Positions 1 to 55,536 of a stretch of 64,000 nt of DNA are shown here, one piece after another (positions within the stretch are counted from its first letter, which is position 1; every line of letters starts with the position of its first letter). Below the pieces are notes generated by a model. That model was given only the letters and a program-made list of their open reading frames with translations. It was not told the DNA's origin and did no database searches. The stretch is from Synchiropus splendidus (lineage: Eukaryota; Chordata; Actinopteri; Syngnathiformes; Callionymidae): the NCBI RefSeq assembly GCF_027744825.2, contig NC_071340.1, forward strand, positions 12,784,001 to 12,848,000. The letters run 5' to 3'. The position numbers were made by a program, and so were the translations under genes.

Positions 1-119
1 AAATAAGTGGACATGGCGTGGGCGAGGCGGACCTCAGAAAGTGTGGACTGTTTAGGAGCCATAGGTGACACAAGAAAACAGTTCTTACAACTTTTCAGAA
101 TTGCTTATAAATATAATTT

Positions 120-2072
120 ATTAATAGTCTTAAAAATTCTTTATTACACTTTGTACAGCAAACAAATAGAGGAGATAAAGAGGCGAGAGAATCGAGATCG
201 AGAGAAAGGTTCATGAAGCGTGCCAGAATTAGTCCAAAATAAACACCACCTTGTCCACCAAAATGACCCCTGATAATAGTACAAAATAAAAATGCACTTA
301 CAAGCACAACTATAGATAGAGACTTCTCTCATGGTAACTGATGCCAAGTTTGCATAGTAGACACTGCTTTCCGGTTTAAAAAAAAAGAAGAAGACTGAAA
401 AAGATTTACTAGTATCTACCTGCACCGCGGTTTGAACAATGTGAAGCCGAATGACTGAACACAACTGAGCACCCGCTGGACACAAAAAGACGAGGAGCAC
501 GGGACTCCACCCGGAGAGGGACTGCCTCCCTTCGGGACTTGGCATCGTAGGTGCCGCATTCTGCTCCCTTTAGGGTCAATGGGCTGACTTGACTCATCCA
601 CACCCTCTTTTGAGCCAATAGGGCTTGGAAAAATACTTCCATGTCTCCCAGGTCAGGTTCGAGGGATACAGGTCTCATGTCATCATTTTAAAGCCAAGAA
701 ATCTGGTCGATCTGGTTACAGCCGGACTCCTCAGTGTCCCTCAGTATCTCCTCTACATACCTGATGTTCCGTCACATATGGCGTCTTTCCTTAGTCCTCT
801 GCTTCTGAACGTTAAAATAAGGCCTTTCTAAATTATGCTGACACTGCATTTAACCAACTCACGTCTTTGACAAATCAATGGGAATGTTGATTGAAACAAG
901 CTGTTAAATCACGAACCATCGTCATGTGACATCCAGTTTGATAAAAAAAACAAAACAAAACACAAGACTCACTGTTATAAAGGTTTTCAAAGGATTGAAT
1001 CATGATAATATATATATTTTTGGAAATTATTTACAGGCACTTAAACACACCATGAATGTGGGCTCACTGTTTGGTGCATGAATTGAAGCTCCAACAGTTT
1101 CATATTTATTATTATTACGCTCGTATTTTCGTTTGTCATTCAATGAAAACCACTTCTGTTCTGATTTTTTAAATCTGAAACCAAATAATCCATGATGCGA
1201 ACTAGTGAACCCACATATACACAACCGACTTTGGAATTTTGCCACTGTTTTTACACTGTAACGACAAGTTTGTAAACCTTTATAAAGTCACTCTTGTTAA
1301 AAAAAAAAAAAAACGGAAGTAAAGCAAATACACAACATGCCATAGTTATAACAACAAAATTATAAGCGCTAAACAAACTCATATCAGAATATATGTACAC
1401 GTCTCAGATTACAAAAAGAATCGGCGGCCACTAGATGGTGCTAGAGTCCCATTCCCGATCGCAAAGTGTCCGCAGAGGAGGGATTTGAGTACAACTTAAA
1501 TTAAACTCAAACTTAAATAGATGATTCAGCGGCGGCTTTTAAGATGTGTTGTCGTTCCTCCCTGTTTTCAGAAACAACCGTTTCGATCCATCAGTGACTT
1601 GTAAGAGCAGCAGTGACTCAGCTTCAAACGGTGTCACTTCCGCTCCAACTCACTGGAATTGATCCACACATATGGAAATACGTAAAGCGTTCCCTAGGAA
1701 ACGATATAAGGACCTCGTCTGGTCTCCGTCCTGCTCTTCCTTAGCTTCACTCTCATCAACCTTTTGAAATGAAATTAGCTCCCGTTGCCTCCCTTTTTGC
1801 TTGCATGTAATATTCCATCTTCCAAGGAGAAGAAGGGGTGTTTCGTTACTCATGTGTTTTTGGTTGTTGTTGGTGGGGTGTTTTCTCTGCTTCAGTCACA
1901 AACAACGATGCTCACGAAAGATATGATGCCAACACCAAGTCACTGGGATTCAGCCTCAGTTCCGTCAGTAACCATGCCGACGTGATTGACATGGCTTTAG
2001 ACCGATGCTGAGTCACCATGGCGACACCTCGACTCAGGTCGTGTTTCAGTACAGAAGCCGTCTGCTGCTTTG
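120..2072 (-). other. unc5c: unc5c 3' untranslated region (inferred extent)
   Basis: Sequence downstream of the stop codon on the minus strand shows no coding frame that I recognise and no clear transposon. UNC5C mRNAs have long 3' UTRs, so transcription probably runs through much of this stretch. A candidate polyadenylation signal lies near its low-coordinate end. There are short homopolymers (A14 at 1300-1313) and a short TA run near 1011-1018. The end point is inference; RNA reads would settle it. Confidence 0.4.
140..145 (-). terminator. candidate polyadenylation signal AATAAA
   Basis: The minus strand has AATAAA in the context GTGTAATAAAGAATTT, in an AT-rich stretch about 1.93 kb after the stop codon, with a second AATAAA about 25 bases further on. 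Other AATAAA hexamers occur in the putative UTR, for example near 1103. The choice is tentative. Confidence 0.3.
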
Positions 2073-43402
<41,330 letters not shown>

Positions 43403-46400
43403 TCAGAATTGAATGAAGCAGTTCATCGGAGCTGGGCCCAGATCTCCATCAGTCCTGGTCCATTGAAGTGGAGGGGTCACAGCTGATCACTTAGACGCTC
43501 ATGAAGATCAGCAGATCTAAAAGACCTCACTCCTAAGTGGAGGCGAAGGGAAGCAGGAAGCTGAGTGTTCGCCTTCTCGAGGTACTTTGGGTGAAGGGTA
43601 GGACAGTGGGGAAACCACCCTGTTTACGAGCCTAATCACATTTCCTGAGTGCTGTATTTACTGGCCCAACCCCTCGTAAATTTGCCCCGTCTGCACTTTA
43701 CAGCAGTCACATAAATGTCCGAGCCACAATGTGGAATTCATGCACTTTAATATCCTTCTTCTATTCCATTAAGACATGGAAATATCAGACACAAAAATGG
43801 AAAACGCTGTGTTATTCTCCAATTTACAGCCCGCTCCGGCTCGGCTGTCATTCTCCTCCCTGTGTTTTTTCACCTGCTTCTCTCAGTGATCTTAAGAGGT
43901 TCCGAAGTGCCCCGTGTCCTCCGGGCTCAATGTAACTTTGAATTCGCAATTTTAAGCGAGACGCTGTCTGACCTTTTACATTACAAAGTAAAGGTTACGC
44001 TGCAGAAAAAAATACAACAGAGGCAAACAAACAAAATAAATAAGGGCAGACAGGTGAAAAGTGAACGCCTGTACTGTACAAACAGGCAAGTCTTGTCCCC
44101 AGTGACTGTCCTCCACGGATCTGTGTTTCATTTCTCAAGCTGTAGCACAGAGGAGAGAAAATGACTGAACAACCTTCACATTAGAATGTTCACTGATGTT
44201 TTGGAAAACCGTCCGGGTAGGTCTTAGGGAAAAAAAAGCAGAGACGACAAGACAAGGCACCGACAGTACAGGCCTCCTGATTCACTCACTGAGTCGCTCT
44301 ACATGAAAATGACAAGACGCTGCCTTGGTAATGGCACGGATGACCATTTATCACTTGTGCCATACATTGCTCTTTTAGCAGACAATTATAGGGGGAAGCC
44401 ACTAAGAAACACATCATGGTGTACGTCAGCTGTAAATAAAAAGTCGAGTACAGCCTCCAAGAAAACAACATTGTTGAGACTAGAGAAGGTGATGCAGAGG
44501 CCGTGAAAAGGGAAGTTCGGAAATCCCAAATGAAAGTGCGACCGTTAGAACCTGGCGACAGACAAGCATGAATAAAACAGCAAGAGGAAAGTGTGTTCTG
44601 ATGTGAATGTTCTGTTTAGTGGGCAACACAAGGCTGACACTTGAAACAACAATCCTGGGAAAAGAACTCCAATTGTAAGTGGAAAACCTTGTTGAACAAC
44701 CAGAACAATCGCAAATGAATGTTAGCATCTTTAGTGATGGGAATGTTCCAGGTGAATTTTCGAATTAGTGATTGTTGAATAGCTGCGTGCTTCCTGCTCA
44801 TGGAAGTTAACTTGAGGACGCCGGTTGGTGCGACTCAACGTGCTGACTCTGGTTTTTAAAGATTTTAAGCCGGGTCTTTGTAGATCTATGACTTGGTATA
44901 ATCTCTATAAACTCAACACTCAATTTAAAGGATGACGTTCTTTTTTTTGTCAAGACATGATGAGTGAAGTTTGAAGGGTCGTAACTAAACTCAAAGATGT
45001 GAGATGTTCGGGTCCTTAAAATTACAGTGTTATCATGCTTAGCTCATTAGGTATATACTGAAAACAGATTTGTACATTTATGCACCACCATTATTAAAAA
45101 CCCTCCGCAGAATAAACGCTCATTTCCCATTCAAACTGGGAAATCAGCCCAAGAACAGTATGTGATTTCACCCTTGAGGTCTCGTTGCCATCACAGCTAA
45201 TATATACACAAGTGCCAGTCAGCAAAATTAAGGAGAACAAACATGTCTACCTTCTTTCACAAGGCTATTTGATGTCCATTTCCAATTAACCTCTGAGACC
45301 TTCCATTAGGAAACTTGCTAACACCAGTATTTTTTTTTCACCAAACAAGCACATGTGCACTCAGGTCATGGTTTAGAGCAAATATGAGTTCAGAGCACAC
45401 GAGAGACGGAAAGCAACTGACTGATGCAAAACTGAATATGAGAATTAACACGCTACATGTAAGGTTCCGATCACGCCTCCAAAAGCAAACACTTGCTCAG
45501 TGTAAATTGTTACACTTTCAGGTCTAAATAAAGCGACTTTCACAAGTGCGTTAACCATCATGAAGGTTCTATCAACCTCAAATGGAAGCTAAGCTACTAA
45601 CCTTGAGTGAGCCACAACAGAGTGACACAGGTACAAAAATCTGTTATTTATTTATCCATCGAAGTGAAGTTTAAATAGATGTCAGAACATCTGAAGTTGT
45701 TGCCATGTGGATATTGATGGGATGCCTTATGCTGGAAGAAAGAGTATCTCTGGCCACAAGGACACAGTGCCACCTGCACTGTAGACCATACCATCCATCT
45801 ATAGCAACATCGTCCACAAAGTAAAAAAAAAAAAAAAACAAACAGAAAAATATACATCAACTCCATAAGCACCCAGAGGAGCAGGAAGCTGCAGTAAAAA
45901 CGCTGACCTCCGTGCAGTCCTTCGCCTCTGCGCCTCCCTATACTGGAGCCATTGTGATTCCAAATGCAAACAGGTCAAATCATTTGCATTAATGCTAAAA
46001 AATTCCCACTTTCATAGCATCCATTATTAGTCACCAAATGACCGCTACCATTTGCGTAGAGTGCACATAGCGAGCATATACTGACATTAGAGAACCTAAA
46101 ACTTCTCTCTCAACAGCCACATGTAAACAGCGTTTATTACTTTTATTTCCAAAGAAGAGAAGAAAAAATGGACGTTAAGGAAAGGCCGAAACTCATGAAA
46201 ACTTTTGTGTAAATGTGTCATCATTCCTTTGTAGGTTGAGTTTAAGGCGATGCGCGCACTTGAAATGAGAAAATTATCCACATATTTCTTGTTTTAAAAT
46301 TTACATTTTTAAACATCATCATAAAAAACTTAAGACTTTTGCTTCTTCACTACTAATGTGTGTTAAAACATGCACTTTTCTTTCCACAAAAAAGTATGTA

Positions 46401-47244
46401 ATGATTAAGAAGCTGTTTCCCACCAAAAATATGATGATATATTATACAGTATATACTGGATATTTGATGGATGACATGTAGTAGTACACTGCAGTAGAAC
46501 AGTAATGGTTGATGATTATTCATAAAAAAATAATAAATAAATGTAGTTGGGGGGCAGCGCCCCCTACGGACCAACCACCGCTGAATGCCACGGTTTGTGG
46601 AGACTTGAACTCAGGCAGGGTGCAATGCTCCGTCCGTATCAGACAAAGAGAGCACATGTGGTAGCTCCACCACATCAGTTATCGGATCATTAGCCACAGC
46701 TGGTGCGAGTGTGTGCTGCAGCGTGTGGCTGATTGAATCAAGCCAAACCCACAGGAGCAAGGGTTTGAGTTACCCACTCACTACACACTGCATAAGTGCC
46801 GAAGTCTTAGCCACACGACGGCAGGCACAGAAGAATGCACACACTCGCCGGCTCTGTTGTCATGCTTTAGATATTAAGTAATAGCATTACAGAGACATGG
46901 GGAAAGACTTTCAGAGCTGGCACATGCTCACACACCCGCCAACGCCGCTGCACATAACCTTGCCCTTTGTTTAAACTGTAACTGGATTTAAGAAAGAAAG
47001 GTTCAAGAAGAGTGCATTCTTCTTTGCCTGAGACAAAGAAATCAAACGGGTTTCTTTTCAAAGGAATAAAGGCTTTGTCTGATCAATTACAAGCTCCCTT
47101 CTTCGCTGTATTTTTCTCGACTTAACCCATTGAATGAGATGAATCTGGCTTGGGTTTATTGCTAAACCGGCCCGTCTGCTTTGAAACCTTTCATGCACTT
47201 CTCATAACATACGGGATTTTCCTATAGCAGAGGGTCAGCGATAG

Positions 47245-47400
47245 CGTCGTCCATATGAGCACGAGAATCAATAACAGTTCTAGTTGGATACTGTACAGCT
47301 AATGCATCTGAGCAACCAGCATCAGGGACCTGGCCTAAGAAACCACACTGGGATTCAAACCCACAACTTCCCACTCCGCGGTCATAGAATATAAATGCTA
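47245..47400 (-). repeat. possible tRNA-derived SINE remnant
   Basis: The minus strand has a B-box-like GGTTTGAATCC (47361-47351) in the context GAAGTTGTGGGTTTGAATCC. The A box is not convincing, so only the B-box region is supported. Confidence 0.3.
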
Positions 47401-49115
47401 TAAACGCTGTTTCAAAATTACTATTTCTACTTTAACTGTGTTCCAGGGGAAGCTATAACCTGTTCTTGGAGTTGTGCTATTGATCCATAAGTATTGATCT
47501 CCCTGCTCTTTTCCCTTGATTTTAAAACAAGCATACGATGAAATCAATAAAACAACGGCAATGATTCGAGAATTGTGTGGGCTTAAATGAGTCCTTTCAA
47601 CCAACCAAGGCTTGTCTCTAGAACAGTGTTGAATGCTCAATAACAGCACATTTCATTACCATCCTCACATGAAAGTTGACTTTCATTTTAGTGATATGTT
47701 TGCGGTTTTTGGTATATTTTTTCCCATTGTTAACTCGCGCCAACAACAATTTATCCTGTTATCTTGACCTAACAAAAATCTTTCTTAGTGTTTTCTCAAC
47801 AACAATCCTTTTCTTGAGATAACAAATACAGCTATTTACAAGTCGGGTGATGCCGTGCTGATTTATGTGACTGTCTACGCATCAGGTTGTAGTTCTATCA
47901 AGTCTAACACAGACGGAAATGATACATTTGGCCCTTCTGTTGCATTCAGGCCACACTTAAGGGATGCTATTGTGAATGTTAACTTTGTTAGAAACCAGAT
48001 AAGAGGACCAGGGTCTTCTTTTTGTTACATGGTTCAGGAGGTTTATAATAAGTTTATCATGAGATAAAACATAAAAGAAGGTGCATCGCTGTTATCGGCT
48101 TCTGTGGTTACATTTAAACATTTCTAGTTCTAGATGGAGCAACAGTGCAGTGACGAAAAACCTTGGTAAATTCAAATAGATCCACCGAAATATCAACCAT
48201 TCCTTGAGCCATGATCAACATTTGCTGTGGATAGGTTTTCAAGATTCATACAACAGAGAAAAGGGCCAATGAGAAAAGTCATCAAGAGTGCAACTTGTCT
48301 CTGACATGGAGTGGGTATAAAGTCCAGGCAGCGCGCTGCGCGACATAGAAGTAGGCCAACACAGAGAAATAAAGACTTCCATTGCACTGCAGAAGAGAGC
48401 AGCTCCAACTGTCGTGAGCCACAAAGCCAGAACGCATGTCTGCTGCAGAGTGGAGGAACATTTCATTCTGTTCACAAAGAGAAAATGTGACTCCAAACAG
48501 CAAAACAAATGGCAGAAGAAAGAGCATCTCTGTGACAAATGCTAATATGTAACTTGCTTTGTGCTGTTGCAGAACGTCTCACCAGGGTTTGGAGAGTTAT
48601 GGAGCGATATCACACCTACACTCTTTTCTCTTCATGTCTCACATAAACACGGTGGGATTAAACACAGTTTTTGGAAAGACAATTCCAACGAAGTTGATGA
48701 GCAAGTCACCGAGGACTGTCCTCTTGGTTAGATATAATGTCTGCGTTTGAGTTAGAGATCAGCCATGAGTGGGTTAAAGAGCTCTCACCATGATTACTCT
48801 ACCAGCGAGTGGGTGGAGCCTGAGTGTGCTCAAGCCATCACAACCACCCACCCTGGTACGTCTCCTCAGCACCGTGTCACCCGCACAGACCAGTGTTTAA
48901 GACAGCTGAAGCTCGCGGGTAATAAATGATCATGATGGTATTTATATACATAACTTCTGTTTTAGGTCTTTAAGCAATGGGCACAGAGCAACCAATAAAC
49001 TTGGAGTTTCTGGTTCAGTTGGGGACATTGGGGACCCCAGGAGTGGAAGGCCCTTAACAGCCAGGACTGAGGTCAATATTGGGCGCCTCAGGCAGATGGT
49101 GCGTGGCGATCGTGA

Positions 49116-49768
49116 CTTTTCGACTGATCCCAAAGCTGCGGCTGGGCATGAATCTGGACGGCGTCCGGGTCATCTACCACGTACTTCTTTAAACCTTTTG
49201 CACCATTCCCAAACATGTGAAGATGACATTGTGATCTCCGTACACTTGCCACAGGAATCCCACTGCTTCCCCAACCGTAGCACAAACTTCAAGTTTGTTC
49301 CTTCCTCTGTGCTCAGTGCTTGGCATGTAGCATAACTTTGAAGGGGAAGCTTCTTAGTTTGTAGTTTGAAATATGTTTTTGGTGGCTCCAGTCCTGGAAC
49401 TTTTCGGACACACCTCAAAGGCGAGAGGCAGAAACACAGTGTTGCCATAATAGACAAAATACATGAGAAAACAAAAGTAGACCTACATAGACAAGGAAAT
49501 GATTCAATACATCAGGAAACAGTTTTTGTTGAATAAATATACATGGAAATAGAGATTGAAAAAAGATATATGAGGAAATATGAATTGAAAACCAAAGAGA
49601 AAATGACTCTCCTTGTCCATTCTTGAGACATCAATTTAGCTTGGTATGTTTTTGGACTCTGGGAGGAAACTAGAACAAACATATGAACCCAAGGTGCGTG
49701 TCTTGAGTCTGTTTTTACACCTCTCAACATACATGTCTCATAAAGCTGCATTGTTTATGACTAGTCTT
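49116..49768 (+). repeat. direct duplication, copy 1 (653 bp)
   Basis: Starts CTTTTCGACTGATCCCAAAG and ends TTTATGACTAGTCTT; same order and orientation as 50606-51117, from which it differs by scattered substitutions and by about 150 bp absent from copy 2. It includes GTTTTTGGACTCTGGGAGGA, a motif common in fish interspersed repeats. Confidence 0.93.
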
Positions 49769-50319
49769 TGGGTTGGCTCAGTATTTATTAAATAGTAATC
49801 AGCATATTTAGTCACAGAGAGGAGATCAGACTCGGACGCTGCCAGATATGTCTGGCAACAGGAGGCCGTCATTGTAATTGGGAAGCTTATTTCCATTTGT
49901 AACCATCCACATGTGCGTGGAGGATTCTGTAGACGGGCTGGGAAACAAACCCAGAACAATGAGCTTCACATAAGGAAATAAGACAAAAGTGAGGGAGGAT
50001 TTCGGCATCATGAACATTCAAATGTCAGGCCGAGGTAAATGGAGCATGTGGCCGCTAACATATCGACAAGCGCCCAACACACAGGAGAAGGAGAATCAAG
50101 ACAGGTTTTCACAGTGAGAGCCATCTATCTTCTGTTTCTGCTGTCATCGGCTTTCTCAACACAAACAACAGGAGTTCTCTATCTGGCCCTAAATCTGGCT
50201 CTCCATTTGTACATGTCTTGACAAAGGACAACACACACCGGCACACGCAGATGTGTCCCATGTGTCTGGCCGTCGCCAGCCTCCTGATGTGTAGCTAAGC
50301 CGAGGAGTGATCAAGCTAT

Positions 50320-50445
50320 TCATTAGCACAATAACAAAGGCCATTACTGGCTAATCAACAGTCTCCAAACTCAATCGAGGAGCGCTAATAGAAATTTAAT
50401 CCAACAGCGCACATGAATATGGCGACGATTGGAAGCGTGCGTGTG
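50320..50445. promoter_or_regulatory. candidate conserved non-coding stretch
   Basis: Between the two duplication copies: TATTCATTAGCACAATAACA, GGCCATTACTGGCTAATCAA, GGAGCGCTAATAGAAATTTA. Several homeodomain-type cores and no repeat match. Low confidence without alignment. Confidence 0.2.
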
Positions 50446-50605
50446 TGCGTTCTTGTCTGGCCGCGTCGGTGGTGGGACAAAACCATTATCATGATGTGGC
50501 GAGATGATTTCAAAGAGAGGAGGAATCATGCCGTGGAGTGGAGGGTGATATTCGTCTGGAGTTGGAGTCGTCGCAACAAACTGCTTCGTGATCTCATCTG
50601 ACTCT

Positions 50606-51117
50606 CTTTTCGACTGATCCCAAAGCTGCTGCTGGGCATGAATCTGGACGGCGTCTGGGTTGTCTACCACCTACTTCTTTAAACATTTTGCACCATTCCA
50701 AAACATGTGAAGATGACATTGTGATGTCCGTTCACTTGCCACAGGAATCCCACTGCTTCCAAGGTGAGAGGCAGAAACACAGTGTTGCCATAACAGGCAA
50801 AATACACGAGAAAACAAAAGTAGACCTACATTGACAAGGAAATGAATCAATACATCAGGAAACAGGAAGGCAATTGTTGAATAAATATACATGGAAATAG
50901 AGAATGACAAAAGATATATGAGGAAATATGAATTGAAAATGACTCTCCTTGTCCATTCTTGAGACATCAATTTAGCTCGGTATGTTTTTGGACTCTGGGA
51001 GGAAACGAGACTGTGAGGAGACTGAGAACACATGAACCCAAGGTGCGTGTCTTGAGTCTGTCTTTACACCTCTCAACATACATGTCTCATAAAGCTGCAT
51101 TGTTTATGACTAGTCTT
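50606..51117 (+). repeat. direct duplication, copy 2 (512 bp)
   Basis: Second copy of 49116-49768, separated by 837 bp of unrelated sequence. It lacks about 150 bp corresponding to roughly 49271-49418 and has smaller indels. No target-site duplication was recognised at its borders. Confidence 0.93.
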
Positions 51118-51260
51118 CATTGATAAGGACAGACTATTTCACGTAGTTAACACCTACTTTGGGCTTCAACAGTCGGTTACCCCTATGACTTGGCTTGTTT
51201 GTGTGTAGTGTTCACACAGTACGCAGCGGCACGTGGCAAAAACATCATCATTGCTCATAC

Positions 51261-51430
51261 TGGGTGTGTTAAACTCAAGGCCTGGGGGCCAAATGCAACC
51301 CGCCAACTCATTAAATGGGGCTCTTCAGGATTAAATTGTTTGCTCAAAACAAATTCAACCCTGACTTTAAAAGCACTACAACCAGCTCATCCGGAAAGAA
51401 TGTTGTTATTGTGACCCACCGATATTAGTT
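51261..51430 (+). mobile_element. hAT-like transposon end
   Basis: GGTGTGTTAAACTCAAGGCC then TGGGGGCCAAATGCAACCCG and CCAACTCATTAAATGGGG. Same family terminus as at 29950. The far end is not identifiable. Confidence 0.55.
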
Positions 51431-54400
51431 ATTATTTCCTGGCAATAAGTCAACAACCATTCTGGAATTTCCCATAAATCAAAAGGCGCAGGCAGGAAGG
51501 GAGTTGGATGAAGGAAGAAGGTGTATGTGCTTCAAGATCAAAACCAGCGTCCCTTGTGTTACAAGGCAGAGTTGAGGGTGAAAGGCACAGATGCTTCATG
51601 CTAAAATTAGCCTCCAACATTTAAGAGTGACATCACATTGTGTCAAGACTCTAACATATAGTTCAAGGACTGCCAGCTGATAAATAGACATTTCTTCCGG
51701 CCCATGACTCGGTCTGTCTTTTGGCCCCCGTCTTCGGAATAAATTAAGATTAAAATGAACTGTTAAACTCACAACAAAGTCACAGTTAAGAGGCTTCTTC
51801 TCAAACATTGCTGTGAACTCAAACTCACTCACGGAAACAAACAACTTGAATTCTCCTTCTCCTCTTCTTCTGTATTTATTTTACCTCCTCCATCTGACCA
51901 AGTTGCTGGGTTTCTGACCACAGGTGAGGTATCACACTTCTGCTCCCTAATGATATAACATTTGTGATGGGCAAAAATGTCCAAGTGAGATTCCGGCATC
52001 ATCTAGAATATGTCATCACATTGTCTGCCTCCTAACACATCTAGTCTCTGACATACGACAGAGTCATGAAGGTCATGACTGAAGCCGATTCAGCTTTTAT
52101 ACACAGCAGTGTCCAGAGTTGAGTCGGTTCAAGTGGATATTAAAAATAAAGAAGTCTTGGAGGTGCGGCTCACGCTTCCATGCTTCTGTATCGCCACCTA
52201 TGAGTTGGTGCTAACACCAGGGAAAATAGTCAATAATAATCAGCTGCACCAATAAAAAGAAATATTCAAGGCTTCAAGCGAAACTCACAAAACAGACACA
52301 ATAGAGAGGGGTTAAAAGGCAGGGTGTTCACTGTCAGGGCATCATCTACAATTCAAATCACATGCCTACAATGTTTTACATAAACATGGTTTATTCATTG
52401 TTTCAGTTCTGGCCCTGATAATTGCAGCACAGAACCAAATAGTGATGGAGAGGTGATCTCAGGGGTCTTCTTCTCTCCACCATTACTCCGTGAACCAGAG
52501 CTAATCGTGTTTATTCTTGTGACTATTAGCAGCCAATGAAAATGCATTTTCATCACTTACACATTTAGATTTTTATTAGACAACACATTTTGGAGCTCAG
52601 CAGGGTGTGTTAAACAGTGCCTCCGTTGATAGTGGTGCATGCAGTCGGTTCAGTTCAGGAGTGTAAGTCCTTTCACAGACACTTCCCGCTGCAAAGTCTG
52701 TTGCAGTTGTTGCCACTGGCTGCCTGCTGTCCTTGACCCAGTCTATTGACAGAGCAGGACAAATCCAATGACTGATAGGAAGTTGGCAAGCTATCATTTC
52801 ATTTTGGGAGGGGCGGAGCATATGTAGTTTAGGTTAGTGTAGGTTCAGTTAGTATTTATTTGCAGGATTGACCTTTAAAAAAATGTCTCTGTGTGTCGAA
52901 AATAACATGAATTACACAAACCTACGCATCAAAAGTCATATTCCATAAGGACATCACTAATATGCCAACAACAAGCAAGTTTTGTTCACTAATTCACTTC
53001 GATTATTTCATCTACGTAACGTAGCTACCTTTTTGAAATTTGGAAAAAACAATCTTTCATCGTTGGTCAAGGTCAAATGTGCTCAATGAGACAGCAGGTG
53101 GCAGCAGTGTTCTGGACCCCACACACACCAGGAAGTGAACAAAGTTAGCCAAATCCTTCAGAGGAATAGTGGATACAGTTTGTGTTCTCAACCAACACCA
53201 GTTTGTTTTCAACTTTTCATCTGTTTTTTTCTTGTTTTGCTAACTCACACATTACCTCCTTGCCTGATGCAATGTGGAGAAGTGAGCGTTAGCAGGTTAA
53301 CAATAAATCGCCATGTAGAATGGGAGAATATTTTCATCATCCTTTCAACAGCAACTCAAAGACGGTTTCCCCAAGCAAGCGAGCGGAGAGCGGCCGTATG
53401 AATCAAAAGAAAACACAACGTGTCGAACAATATTAATTTTGACACCTACCCAAGCATGAAGATTGTGACTTTCCCCACTGTTTCTTCTGGTAATTGGCCG
53501 TGTGTCCATGCGTTCCTGGCTGCAGTCTCACTTTACACATCAGAGGTGATGAATGCAATCCTTCCGCCGGAGACTACAGCAGGGAGTAGGCTACACCCAC
53601 AGCTACATGATGCAGAGCAGCACTGGCTAGCCAGATTGCACAGGTTAAAATAAGGTCAGTGTGCATAGCGGACATGGAGAAGTGGAGAGTGTGCTGAGAT
53701 GCTCCGACAGCTTAATTAACTAGATCCTGGCAAGTGACATAAACAGCCAATTAAATACACTGACAGAACTGGGTTGGCTATCAACGATCAACCCACATAG
53801 ATGTTCCCCAGACACCTCCAAAAAAAAAAAAAAAACGCCGAAGAGTAAGGTGAAACAATCTGTCCATTGTTTCTGGATGGGCCAATGGTTTCTATAAAGA
53901 GTTATTCATGTATTGACTGACAATTGAGTTGAGTTATTGTTGTTATGATAATGTCTATATGGCACCAACAAAAACAAACAAAACAGAAAATAAGAACAGT
54001 TTCAATTATATTTCATCTATAATTGAAAGTCATTTCTGATGTTGACGCTTTACAGGTTGTTGATAGCCTCATTCAAAACCATCTTACCAACTCACATTAT
54101 TGTTCTCTTCTCATCTGAGGCCATCCATAACCTTTATTCGAGGCAATAACCCCAAAGGGTGGTGGTGTGTGACTGCAGACTCTCTTTTATATCTGTGCTG
54201 CTGCGCCCCCTGCTGCCAGCTCAGGGTCCTGGATCTGAGGTGAGCGTTCACGGTCTATGTTTCCCCACCGTAAGTGCAGTTGTAGATAGCGTTAAATGAT
54301 GCTGGTGAGAGCGCGAATCAGAGATGTTTTATGAAAGAGGGTCATATTTTCTTCCCACTACTATCTGGTATGATGATATGCTGCATCATCTACCAGATGC

Positions 54401-54529
54401 TCAGAGCACAGGTGGCGCTTCCTTCTTTAGAAACGACTCCTGAAATCCAGGCCACATGCAGAAATGTCCCTCCGCTTTGTATAAATCTGGAGATTGTTCT
54501 GAGAACTGACAGCTCTTGGTTCTCCAACA

Positions 54530-54700
54530 TGCCAAGGGTCTAACCAGGGGCCTCCTCCTGGTTAGTCATGCCTGGGACACCTGAGCATGAATGTGTCCAG
54601 GAGGCATCCGCCACAACAGGCTCCTCGAGATGTCAGGAAGTTCCACTATGAGTCCCACCAGGACAACTGAGCCCTTCACATTATCTCCAAGAGAGAATCC
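54530..54700 (-). mobile_element. LINE ORF2 C-terminal fragment
   Basis: The minus strand reads LWRMPPGHIHAQVSQA, a stop, then LTRRRPLVRPL. This follows the pattern RMPPGRL-EVF-A-PT-RRPRGRP found, as remembered, at the C-terminus of a common fish non-LTR retrotransposon. It belongs to a different group from the copy at 12273-13570. Confidence 0.6.
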
Positions 54701-55500
54701 ACCCTCAAAAAACGTAAACCCGCGCTCGTGGTGATAAAAATGAAAGATAAAAATGAGCTGTTTGAATTACAGTCGCTTCAGTTACATGGAACGGTGATGT
54801 AAAAAGCAACCTTTATATTGCACGCTACAGAGACTACGTCAATTCTGTGCAAACTGTTCTATATGAAGCATCATGTATGGTTAAGCATAAGAAGAACAGA
54901 AGGAGTCTCTGAGGTGCAGAAGATCTAAGAGATTCTGGGCGCACGTTGTGTAAGTTATCCAACAAGGAATACAGTAATAATATGGAGATGGGCATCATGG
55001 GCGCGTGTGTGTGCACGTGTGTCTCAGCCTCCCCATATTCAGCAAGGCAACGTTCGGAATAGCTGGGAGCTCTCCAAGGTGTCAGGCGCAGACAGAACTG
55101 GAACACAAAAGGACACCAAGTTGAGCTTAAAGAAATCTATTTATAACCTACATCCTGCACACCTTGGTGTAACCTACTTTCACTAAATGATGCGTCGGGT
55201 GACGGAACACGAGTCCTCTTTTACTCAGCAGTCACTCGTGGATGGCGCTCTTGTGATGTAACAAGCAGAATTTGTTTTTGTGTGAATCTGCGATGCATTT
55301 TTAACAGCCACAGCATGTCTGACAGAATGTCACTGACAAGGACTAAGGGCTCACTTTTAGGCAACAAAGCTTATAAATGATAAAGAAGGAAGATTGAAGG
55401 AGGAATAAGGCAGGTGGAGAGAGGAGATGAGGAGTTGTTCTGCATTAAAGAGGTCACAGATGTGCTGAATAGAGAGTCTGGATTCGCTTCTCTGGGGTTC

Positions 55501-55536
55501 ACACACACGCGCGCGTGCACACACACACACACACAG
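55501..55536. repeat. CA/CG microsatellite
   Basis: ACACACACGCGCGCGTGCAC followed by about nine CA units. Short alternating purine-pyrimidine tract. Confidence 0.9.
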
